Source: Candidatus Melainabacteria bacterium
GTDB lineage: Bacteria; Cyanobacteriota; Vampirovibrionia; Obscuribacterales; Obscuribacteraceae
Direction of reading: 5' to 3'
Assembly (NCBI GenBank): GCA_003151275.1
Contig: PLXC01000134.1
Coordinates: forward strand, 1-39,131
DNA length: 39,131 nucleotides
The translations under genes were made by a program, and so were the position numbers. Each line of letters opens with the position of its first letter. Positions within the stretch are counted from its first letter, which is position 1. The notes under the pieces are model-generated. The model saw only the letters and a list, made by a program, of their open reading frames with translations, ran no database searches and was not told where the DNA came from. Positions 1-6,024 of the stretch are shown here, piece by piece.

Positions 1-2
1 CG

Positions 3-764
3 CAAAAAGGAGCGCTTGCATTTGGCAGCGATCTATCTAATCCTCAAGTGATGGCGCAAAGAGAACCTCAGACATTGCGCCCGGAAGCAGGCGGGCAGCT
101 TGTTGGCAAAATGCGTGAAGATACGCGTATCAACCCGATCAAGGTTAGCAATGAAGGTCCAATCGGAGCAATCTCACTGCCTCCCGGCTGGAATGAGGTG
201 ATTCCTCCTCCACCGAAGCCTGGCACGTTCATTTTCCAAGTCAAGGACGGACGGTCATTCGTACCGCCAGATCATGCCGATAATCCTTCCGTAGCAATCC
301 ATATGGGTCATGGTCTTGGTCTGCGTCCAGTGCCCCAGGAAGCAGAAACGGCTTTGCGCCAAGTACTCCAACTAAAACCCGCAGCTCACGGACCTCAAAG
401 GCTGACAGAGGAGGAATTCAAATCACTTGCCGGTCTCATGATGCCCTTAGAAGGCGGCAACAATCAGTATCATGACCTTGGCGCGTATGGCACAAAATTC
501 AATGTCATCAGTGCATCCACAATCAATATCCATGGGAAAACCGCTTTGTTGGTAAAGGGCGATTTCTTGAATCCAGATGGCAGCGCATCTGGGCTTGCGC
601 GCGAAAGTATCTTTATCGACAACGATCAAACTGCTGCCGGCACTCCCGGTACCCGCATCGAACGGATCGACCTTACAGCACCGCGAGAGAAGATTCAGCA
701 ATACGAGCATCAATACTGGGATACGATAAAAACTATTCAGTGGCCCACAGTCCTTAGGCCTTAG
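3..764 (+). CDS. Unknown protein, paralogue of the gene at 1316, probably cut by the left window edge
   Basis: I do not recognise the family. The reading frame is open to the left edge; the first start-like codons are GTG at 48 and ATG at 51, with no Shine-Dalgarno sequence at a usable distance. The paralogue at 1316-2101 has about 30 more residues before the shared ISLP-x-GW motif, so the true start probably lies outside the window. Shared with the paralogue are ISLPPGW near the start, a GGNNQ motif, INIHGKTALLVKGDF, an ESIFIDND segment and the C-terminal end DTIKTIQWP. No signal peptide or membrane segment is visible in the part present. The Gly/Pro-rich, beta-like make-up suggests a globular soluble domain, but no function can be given. 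The next gene is about 230 bases downstream, so an operon is uncertain. Confidence 0.75.
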   Translation, partial: QKGALAFGSDLSNPQVMAQREPQTLRPEAGGQLVGKMREDTRINPIKVSNEGPIGAISLPPGWNEVIPPPPKPGTFIFQVKDGRSFVPPDHADNPSVAIHMGHGLGLRPVPQEAETALRQVLQLKPAAHGPQRLTEEEFKSLAGLMMPLEGGNNQYHDLGAYGTKFNVISASTINIHGKTALLVKGDFLNPDGSASGLARESIFIDNDQTAAGTPGTRIERIDLTAPREKIQQYEHQYWDTIKTIQWPTVLRP

Positions 765-997
765 TCCTGGCATAAACGATTGCAGTTAATATGCGCGCCA
801 ACGATATGCCAACTTGCTGAACGCGCTTTGCCAAGTTCTTCACTTAAAGTAAAGATACCGTCCCTGATCACTAACCTGAACCAACTAAAGTCCAGAGCGT
901 GACAAGAAATCTTTGCTAGGCAGCTTTAGTGCGCCCAATCCGTTGGAATGACTGGCGCGATGCCAGTGCAGACAAAATGACTAAAAGGTGAATCTTA

Positions 998-1243
998 ATG
1001 AACCACGAATTTTCAATGGCAGATGTATGGACCGTGAACAACTATTTTGTCCTGGAATTGGCTGAAGAGATAGATGCATCTTCCCCTCACACAAACGTCA
1101 TTTCCTTTCAGGATAGGTTGGATTTAACACAAGAGGTGGCGCGAATTGTTGATCAAGAAAACCTTTTAGCGTCACACAAAAATCAACCAACAACAACAAC
1201 AACAACAGAGCGTTCCAGCCGTCCACACCTCTGGGCCTTCTAG
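998..1243 (+). CDS. Possible small protein of 81 residues, unknown
   Basis: A short ORF starting at ATG 998 with an AAGGTG Shine-Dalgarno-like sequence about 8 bases upstream. It lies in the same direction as, and between, the two paralogous genes at 3-764 and 1316-2101. The N-terminal half is acidic and could be helical (VLELAEEIDAS, LDLTQEVARIVDQENLL). The C-terminus holds six consecutive Thr codons made by a (CAA)6 microsatellite, then an Arg/Ser tail ending HLWAF. No known domain was recognised. The plausible ribosome binding site and helix-like composition favour a real gene; the short length and microsatellite count against it. Confidence 0.4.
   Translation: MNHEFSMADVWTVNNYFVLELAEEIDASSPHTNVISFQDRLDLTQEVARIVDQENLLASHKNQPTTTTTTERSSRPHLWAF
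1188..1205 (+). repeat. (CAA)6 trinucleotide microsatellite
   Basis: Six CAA units in a row lie inside the small ORF at 998-1243 and encode a run of Thr. A trinucleotide array can change length by slippage without shifting frame. No terminator follows, so this is not read as a Thr attenuator. Confidence 0.9.
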
Positions 1244-1315
1244 TTGCCGAACTTTTTCTACGCTTGAACGTTTTGTTTTCCACTGAGCCTCTAATTTTGA
1301 AAACAAGGTTTAAAA

Positions 1316-2101
1316 ATGAGCACTGCAACGCTAGTCAGCCCTTCCACTGCGCACTTCGATTTATCAACAAACAACGTACCCTGGAACGCTCCAGCAGGTC
1401 GATCCGCTCAGCCTGAACCAAAAACGATGATCGACTTTCCATTACCACCGTCCTCGGTGCGTCAGAATGAGCCGATCGATGCGAACGAAGAAGCAAAAAA
1501 ACCTCAATTTAGTAAAAGTCTAATCAAATCAATTTCGCTGCCGAGTGGATGGAACTTAGCAAGAAAGCAATCAAGCAAGAACCGTCAGAGTCAATTGGAA
1601 ATTTATAGACTACCAACCGATCCATGGTTTCAGATCGATCTCTGCTATCGTGGTGAACCAGCTTCGCAAGCATCGTCGACCGCATTTGCTTGCCTTTTAG
1701 ATTCAAAACCTGCCGACTGTCGTTGTGAAGTGTTGATGCCCAAGGAAATTCGTGAATTAGCTGAAGTGATGGGTTCTGACACAGTCGGAAACAATCAATT
1801 TACTAACAAACAAGCTGCCGGTTCGAAATGCGCACCAATCTTTCATTTGCGTAGTGCCCAGACGATGAAATTGAACGGAAAAACTGTGCTGTCAGTGCAA
1901 GGCGATTTTGTTGAGCCACAAGATCCAGAGCGAAAACCTGTGAACGCTTACGAGGGCATTTTCATTGATGGTGGCATCGATCCTGATACCGGTGCGCGAA
2001 AAATCCAAGAGGTGTTTATGCATGGACCGGCCAGCCGACTGATGCTTTATCGAAAGCAGTTCGTCGACACATTGAAATCAATAGAATGGCCTAGCCACTA
2101 G
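1316..2101 (+). CDS. Unknown protein, paralogue of the gene at 3-764
   Basis: A 261-residue protein of an unrecognised family, starting at ATG 1316 with a weak AAGG sequence about 9 bases upstream. The first 65 residues are polar and Pro/Ser-rich, probably disordered. From about residue 70 it aligns with the gene at 3-764: ISLPSGWN, a central stretch with VGNNQFTNK, MKLNGKTVLSVQGDF, EGIFIDGG and the C-terminal DTLKSIEWP. The match over most of the length points to tandem duplication followed by strong divergence. It has four Cys residues, two of them in a CRCE stretch that the first paralogue lacks. No signal peptide or membrane helix is seen. Function unknown; confidence applies to the gene being real. 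Confidence 0.8.
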   Translation: MSTATLVSPSTAHFDLSTNNVPWNAPAGRSAQPEPKTMIDFPLPPSSVRQNEPIDANEEAKKPQFSKSLIKSISLPSGWNLARKQSSKNRQSQLEIYRLPTDPWFQIDLCYRGEPASQASSTAFACLLDSKPADCRCEVLMPKEIRELAEVMGSDTVGNNQFTNKQAAGSKCAPIFHLRSAQTMKLNGKTVLSVQGDFVEPQDPERKPVNAYEGIFIDGGIDPDTGARKIQEVFMHGPASRLMLYRKQFVDTLKSIEWPSH

Positions 2102-2107
2102 CAGAGA

Positions 2108-2134
2108 CAACCTTCCGGTGATCGTTGAAGGTTG
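2108..2134 (+). terminator. Stem-loop after the gene ending at 2101, possible terminator
   Basis: CAACCTTC (2108-2115) and GAAGGTTG (2127-2134) form a perfect 8-bp stem with an 11-base loop, 6 bases after the stop codon. No T-run follows, so it may only stabilise the 3' end of the transcript. Confidence 0.35.
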
Positions 2135-2266
2135 AATGCCTATATGAATGGTGATTCAATGTGTGTAAAGCGACGTGTCTCTTTCGTTGCACACGCCCAG
2201 CCGGCGGGTTGAGCCAGTTTCTGCAAGACGTTTTGAACAAATGCTTAACATCAACCACAAAGCAAA

Positions 2267-2294
2267 TTGACAAACTTCATCATTCGTTCATAAT
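2267..2294 (+). promoter_or_regulatory. Promoter of the metB-lysC operon
   Basis: A perfect -35 TTGACA (2267-2272), a 16-base spacer and a -10 CATAAT (2289-2294, one base from consensus). The expected start of transcription is near 2301-2302, exactly at the ATG of the Met-rich leader ORF. The ATG at 2293 overlaps the -10 box and would not be transcribed from here. No binding sites for a known repressor were recognised. Confidence 0.7.
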
Positions 2295-2301
2295 GGACCA
2301 C

Positions 2302-2385
2302 ATGCAAAACCGCGCCATGACTATGACAATGCAAATGCTCTCCGGGGGAGGGCGGTGTTGTCACACAGGTTTATGCAGTAGCTAG
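2302..2385 (+). CDS. Met-rich (and Cys-containing) leader peptide of metB-lysC
   Basis: A 27-codon ORF ending at TAG 2383-2385. Met codons occupy positions 1, 6, 8, 10 and 12 (the ATGs at 2302, 2317, 2323, 2329 and 2335), within the stretch MTMTMQM. Cys codons follow at 19, 20 and 25. The ORF precedes an intrinsic terminator 26 bases after its stop and then metB, which is the layout of ribosome-mediated attenuation as known for trp, his and leu leaders. The -10 box ends 7 bases before the ATG, so the mRNA is probably leaderless and needs no Shine-Dalgarno sequence; none is present. A start at ATG 2293 would add three residues and another Met, but that codon lies in the -10 box. The peptide itself is not expected to have a function. 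This is inferred from sequence layout; family precedents exist for other amino acids. Confidence 0.75.
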   Translation: MQNRAMTMTMQMLSGGGRCCHTGLCSS

Positions 2386-2421
2386 AGCTAACTAACCAAT
2401 TATGTGTTTCAACCCTCCTTC
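2344..2421 (+). promoter_or_regulatory. Antiterminator pairing in the met leader
   Basis: GGGGGAGGG at 2344-2352, just after the Met codons, can pair with CCCTCCTTC at 2413-2421, the 5' arm of the terminator: 9 bp with two G-U pairs. The same G-run can instead pair locally with CTCTC at 2338-2342 (5 bp, loop CGG). A ribosome stalled on the Met codons would cover 2338-2342 and leave the G-run free to form the antiterminator. This logic is inference; the complementarity is directly visible. Confidence 0.6.
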
Positions 2422-2446
2422 TCCCAGCGAGAAGGGGGGTTTTCTT
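2411..2446 (+). terminator. Intrinsic terminator (attenuator) before metB
   Basis: AACCCTCCTTCTC (2411-2423) and GAGAAGGGGGGTT (2429-2441) form a 13-bp stem with one G-U pair and a five-base loop CCAGC, followed by TTTTCTT. It ends about 16 bases before the metB ATG and no longer gene ends upstream, so it can only act on the leader transcript of this operon. Confidence 0.85.
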
Positions 2447-2462
2447 ATTACGGAGAAAAATC

Positions 2463-3683
2463 ATGAGTCAATATAAAAACTGTAGTTCCACTGAACAACT
2501 TCACTTCTCGACCCTTGCAATTCATGCCGGGCAAGACGCGGATCCTTCGACTGGCGCGCTGGTTACGCCGATATTCCAAACGGCAACGTTCGTCCAAGAC
2601 GAATTGGGCGTGAACAAGGGCTATCAATATGCCAGAACTCACAACCCCACACGCACAGCGCTGGAAGAATGTCTAGCTGCTCTCGAAGGCGGAAAGTATG
2701 GATTGGCTTGCGCTTCGGGACTTGCAGCAGCATATACAGTGACCAATTTGCTTAAAGCCGGTGACCATGTGATCGTTGGCGAGGACGTGTACGGTGGCGT
2801 TTATCGACTGTTCGAACAAGTTTTGACCAAATACAATTTGAAATTCACGTACGTTAACGCCCGCAACACGGAAGAAGTGGAACAAGCCATTACACCCGAC
2901 ACGAAGCTTGTCTGGCTGGAAACTCCTACCAATCCCTTATTGCGTTTAGCAGATTTAAGAGCGATCGCAAAGATCACAAAGGCTAACGATCTAATCCTCG
3001 TAGTTGATAACACGTTCGCGACACCTTACTTCCAGAAACCGCTTTCACTTGGCGCTGACATCGTAGTCCACAGCACGACAAAATATCTGAACGGACACAG
3101 TGATGTAATCGGCGGCGCCATCGTCACTTCCAGCGATGAACTATATGAGCAATTGCAATTCCACAACAATGCAGTTGGAGCAGTTCCTGGACCGTTCGAC
3201 TGCTTTTTGATTTTAAGAGGATTGAAAACCTTAGCTCTGCGCATGAGAGAGCACGAAAAAAATGCACGGGCAATTGCCGAGTATTTGGAAGGACATCCTG
3301 GGATTGAAACTGTCTATTATCCAGGTTTGCCGAGTCACCCACAATTTGATTTAGCCAAATCACAGATGACTGGTTTTGGTGGCATGGTGTCATGCGTGGT
3401 GAAAGGTGGTTTGGAAGCGGCGAAAGACGTAGTCAACAACACCAAACTGTTCCAGCTGGCAGAGAGCCTGGGCGGAGTCAAATCCTTGATTTGCCATCCT
3501 GCAACAATGACGCACAAACCGATTCCCAAAGAAGTACGTGAGCACTGCGGCATTGTCGATGGTCTAATCAGAATCTCAACGGGCATTGAAGATGCCGCCG
3601 ACCTAATTGCAGATCTTGAACGCGTTCTTCCGAGAACCGCCAAAGCACAGCCTGTAGCCGCATGTGCGGTTACTGCAAAGTAA
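2463..3683 (+). CDS. metB: Cystathionine gamma-synthase / trans-sulfuration PLP enzyme
   Basis: A 406-residue enzyme of the Cys/Met-metabolism PLP family, normal length being about 380-400. Visible signatures are STLAIHAGQ near the N-terminus, YARTHNPTR (cofactor phosphate and substrate region), the ASGLAA stretch, VVDNTFATPY with the Asp that binds the pyridine nitrogen, and HSTTKYLNGHSD, where Lys207 is the Schiff-base lysine. MetB joins an activated homoserine to cysteine to give cystathionine on the way to methionine, in the cytoplasm. A cystathionine gamma-lyase or homocysteine-forming sulfhydrylase is hard to exclude by motif alone. The Met-rich leader upstream and aspartokinase downstream favour methionine synthesis. 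Translation starts at ATG 2463 after GGAG (2451-2454). Confidence 0.85.
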   Translation: MSQYKNCSSTEQLHFSTLAIHAGQDADPSTGALVTPIFQTATFVQDELGVNKGYQYARTHNPTRTALEECLAALEGGKYGLACASGLAAAYTVTNLLKAGDHVIVGEDVYGGVYRLFEQVLTKYNLKFTYVNARNTEEVEQAITPDTKLVWLETPTNPLLRLADLRAIAKITKANDLILVVDNTFATPYFQKPLSLGADIVVHSTTKYLNGHSDVIGGAIVTSSDELYEQLQFHNNAVGAVPGPFDCFLILRGLKTLALRMREHEKNARAIAEYLEGHPGIETVYYPGLPSHPQFDLAKSQMTGFGGMVSCVVKGGLEAAKDVVNNTKLFQLAESLGGVKSLICHPATMTHKPIPKEVREHCGIVDGLIRISTGIEDAADLIADLERVLPRTAKAQPVAACAVTAK

Positions 3684-3697
3684 AAAGGAATCTAATC

Positions 3698-4951
3698 GTG
3701 AGTAAAATCTCCGTCCTTAAATTTGGTGGCACGTCGGTAAAAAACATCGGACGCATTCATCATGTGGCCGACGTGATTGCGCGCCGCACTAATCAAAAGT
3801 GCTTGGTCGTGGTATCAGCTATGGGTGATACCACCGACCATCTCTATAGCCTGGCAAAACAATGCGCTACTTTCCCGGACAAACGTGAATTGGACCTGCT
3901 TCTCTCCACTGGGGAGCAGGTCTCCATTGCATTGCTAGCGCTCACGCTAAGGGAAAGGGGAGTCAAAGCCAAGTCTTACACCGGCGCTCAAATTGGCATT
4001 GTTACCGACAACTCCCACAGTACCGCTCGTATCACGGATATATGCAGGGACACCCTGCGAGCCGCGCTGGTTGAGAATGATGTCGTCGTAGTCGCCGGCT
4101 TTCAGGGGCTGAGCGAGGAGGGAGAAGTAACGACCCTTGGACGTGGAGGATCCGATACAACGGCTGTAGCTCTGGCTGCCGCTTGCGGGGCCGAAACGTG
4201 CGATATCTACACGGATGTCGATGGCATTTATACAACGGATCCAAACAAAATCAGCGACGCACAAATACTGGATTCGATCTGTTACGAAGAAGTGCTCGAA
4301 ATGGCGCGAGTTGGCGCCCAGGTAATCCACCCTCGGGCGGTCGAATTGGCCAAAGAGTACGGATTGCAAGTTCGAGTACGCAACACTTTTAAGCCGGATC
4401 ACTCTGGCACAATTATAAATGGAGGGACGAACGTGGAGAGAATTCGCAAAGTGAGCGGTGTTGCTGTTGACGGAAACCAGGCTCATGTAACCTTTACCAG
4501 AGTTCCACTGGAATTTCCATTCATGGGCACCACTCTTGATTGCTTGAGTAAAGAAAACATCTCGGTGGACATGGTGTCACAAAATATCGATCTCGCATCA
4601 CGTACAAAATGTGTAAGCTTGGCGATCAAATACGAAGACGTTGATCACGCCATCGTCTGTCTCAATGAACTGAAACGCCTCTGTGGCGCGGATGAATTGA
4701 CAGTCGATACTGAAGTCGCCAAAGTCAGCGTAATCGGATCAGGCTTAGGCAACTCGCATGAAACGTCGGCGAAGTTGCTTGGCATACTTGAAGATCATGG
4801 ACTCTACGTCAAGCTATTTTATTGCGGCGAGTCGCGCATCTCATGCCTGATTCCTCAAGCATCAGCCAACCACGCCACAGCTTTGCTGCATCGCGAGTTC
4901 AAATTGAATGAATGCTATACGGCACCTCTTGAGCTAGTGCTGACTGCATAA
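3698..4951 (+). CDS. lysC: Aspartokinase (aspartate kinase)
   Basis: Phosphorylates L-aspartate with ATP, the first step toward Lys, Thr and Met. The start is taken at GTG 3698, 14 bases after the metB stop, because AAAAAGGAA sits 7 bases upstream and the protein then begins MSKISVLKFGGTSV, with the KFGGTSV nucleotide-binding motif at residues 8-14. The frame extends back to ATG 3662 inside metB, but that start has no support. At 417 residues it is a normal monofunctional kinase. TTLGRGGSDTTA and DVDGIYTTDP are typical active-site and nucleotide-binding stretches. From about residue 255 two ACT domains follow (VSGVAVDGNQAHVTFTRV; VAKVSVIGSGLG), which usually bind an end-product amino acid. 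Co-transcription with metB behind a Met leader suggests this kinase is tuned to methionine demand. No homoserine dehydrogenase is fused to it. Confidence 0.92.
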   Translation: MSKISVLKFGGTSVKNIGRIHHVADVIARRTNQKCLVVVSAMGDTTDHLYSLAKQCATFPDKRELDLLLSTGEQVSIALLALTLRERGVKAKSYTGAQIGIVTDNSHSTARITDICRDTLRAALVENDVVVVAGFQGLSEEGEVTTLGRGGSDTTAVALAAACGAETCDIYTDVDGIYTTDPNKISDAQILDSICYEEVLEMARVGAQVIHPRAVELAKEYGLQVRVRNTFKPDHSGTIINGGTNVERIRKVSGVAVDGNQAHVTFTRVPLEFPFMGTTLDCLSKENISVDMVSQNIDLASRTKCVSLAIKYEDVDHAIVCLNELKRLCGADELTVDTEVAKVSVIGSGLGNSHETSAKLLGILEDHGLYVKLFYCGESRISCLIPQASANHATALLHREFKLNECYTAPLELVLTA

Positions 4952-5081
4952 CAAATCCGTCCGATATAACAAACAATCGACCATCGAACATGGAGAGCGC
5001 ACGCGTACTACTGCGAGAAAATGGACTGCGTTGCTTCGAACACGAGCGCACGATCCAGCAGGATAGCGATCAAGACTCGTC

Positions 5082-5684
5082 TCAGTAGGGAGCCAAGGAT
5101 GAACCGCGACTGTGGAATCTATTGTCGAAACCAAATGAATTCATCATGCCACCCATGCCGCCATTCTTAAGGAACGCACCTAAAATGAGGGCGGTGCCGG
5201 CGACGCCGACCACCCGACCCACTGTTTGCGAACTAATTTGAATCGGCGCTTTCCCTGCTGGCTGCTGAGCAACCGAACCCGTCTGCGCTGGCGTAGCCGT
5301 GAACTGCATTACTTGGGCGCCTATAATACCCGTCTGTCCAGGCGTAGCCGCATATTGCATCCCCTGGGCACTTGGACCAGTCTGCATGAATCCGCCGGTT
5401 TGCACGGGCGCAGGATATTGAATGCCTGGATTGTTCTGCACACCAATGGGATAGGAAGCGTTTCCGGAACTGAACGTGCTTTGCTGTCCAGTCAAAATTC
5501 CTACAGAAGCTTGCCCTTGAAGCGTAGGCGAATCAGTCAAAATGTCGATATCGGCGATTTTGGATCTTTGGGTTGCTGTCTCGTCTAGAGGTTCCACGCC
5601 GGCCAGTTGAGCAAAAGCTGGCGCGGTTTGTCCGAAAACCAAAATTACCAGAAATGCGAGTGCCGATTTTACTGAACTGTTCAT
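5082..5684 (-). CDS. Secreted Gln/Gly/Thr-rich protein, unknown
   Basis: A 200-residue protein beginning with a clear Sec signal peptide, MNSSVKSALAFLVILVFGQT then APAFA before a Gln, a good signal peptidase I site. ATG 5684 is chosen because it places the signal peptide at the N-terminus; an in-frame ATG five codons upstream (5699) is also possible. The mature part is low in charge and has loosely repeated units such as MQYAATPGQTGIIGAQ and MQFTATPAQTG, indicating an extended, repeat-like region. A hydrophobic Gly-rich stretch (VVGVAGTALILGAFL) near the C-terminus could insert in or lie on a membrane. It is convergent with lysC across a 130-base gap in which I see no clear terminator. Not recognised as a known family. 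Confidence 0.75.
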   Translation of the reverse strand: MNSSVKSALAFLVILVFGQTAPAFAQLAGVEPLDETATQRSKIADIDILTDSPTLQGQASVGILTGQQSTFSSGNASYPIGVQNNPGIQYPAPVQTGGFMQTGPSAQGMQYAATPGQTGIIGAQVMQFTATPAQTGSVAQQPAGKAPIQISSQTVGRVVGVAGTALILGAFLKNGGMGGMMNSFGFDNRFHSRGSSLAPY

Positions 5685-6011
5685 TGTCTCTAGGCTCATT
5701 ATGGAAGGCAAGGTCGAATCAAGGTGTTGATTAACTGTGAGAATATGCCTGTCCAGACGACAAATCAATGTGGATGTTACGCTGAAATTGCAATGTTTTA
5801 GTTTCTTGATCGCGCCCTGCGCTTGACATGACCAGTCTTGCTTCTAGCAACTTCTTTATAGAAACTAGCGAACCAAACCACAGCCCAAGCCTAACAGCGC
5901 ATGTTAAGCAGTCGGGAATTTGCCTAAAAGTAGCCTCGAGAGCCATTAACCACCGAAACTGCGCCTCTCAATTTGTCTTCCGCCTAGAAATGATGTAATT
6001 TCATCGAACTG
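5685..6011. other. Divergent intergenic region of 327 bases
   Basis: Lies between the secreted-protein gene on the minus strand and the TraB-like gene on the plus strand, so it should hold promoters in both directions. A TTGACA occurs on the plus strand near 5824 but no convincing -10 follows at 16-18 bases. The only clear structure is the inverted repeat at 5992-6024. Confidence 0.6.
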
Positions 6012-6024
6012 ATGCAATTACATC
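5992..6024 (+). promoter_or_regulatory. Long inverted repeat across the start codon of the TraB-like gene
   Basis: GATGTAATT (5992-6000) and AATTACATC (6016-6024) are perfect 9-base inverted copies. Inside them CATC (6002-6005) pairs with GATG (6011-6014) after one mismatch, leaving a five-base loop GAACT. In mRNA this would put the ATG start codon (6012-6014) inside a stem; on DNA it could be an operator. Confidence 0.55.

Noticed and set aside
951..967. Small hairpin ACTGGC-GCGAT-GCCAGT upstream of the ORF at 998
   Set aside because: Six base pairs, no T-run and no clear link to a start site or terminator.
1190..1243. Six Thr codons near the end of the small ORF at 998, resembling a thr leader peptide
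   Set aside because: They come from a pure (CAA)6 microsatellite, no terminator follows, and the next gene is not a threonine gene.
2161..2301. The longer 74-residue ORF that contains the Met leader
   Set aside because: Its first 44 codons lie upstream of, or inside, the TTGACA/CATAAT promoter, so only the last 27 codons are likely to be transcribed.
3662..3697. Upstream ATG start for aspartokinase inside metB
   Set aside because: GTG 3698 has a clear Shine-Dalgarno sequence and gives the family's usual N-terminus.
5824..5860. TTGACA on the plus strand in the 5685-6011 intergenic region
   Set aside because: No acceptable -10 box at 16-18 bases; TATAGA is too far away.
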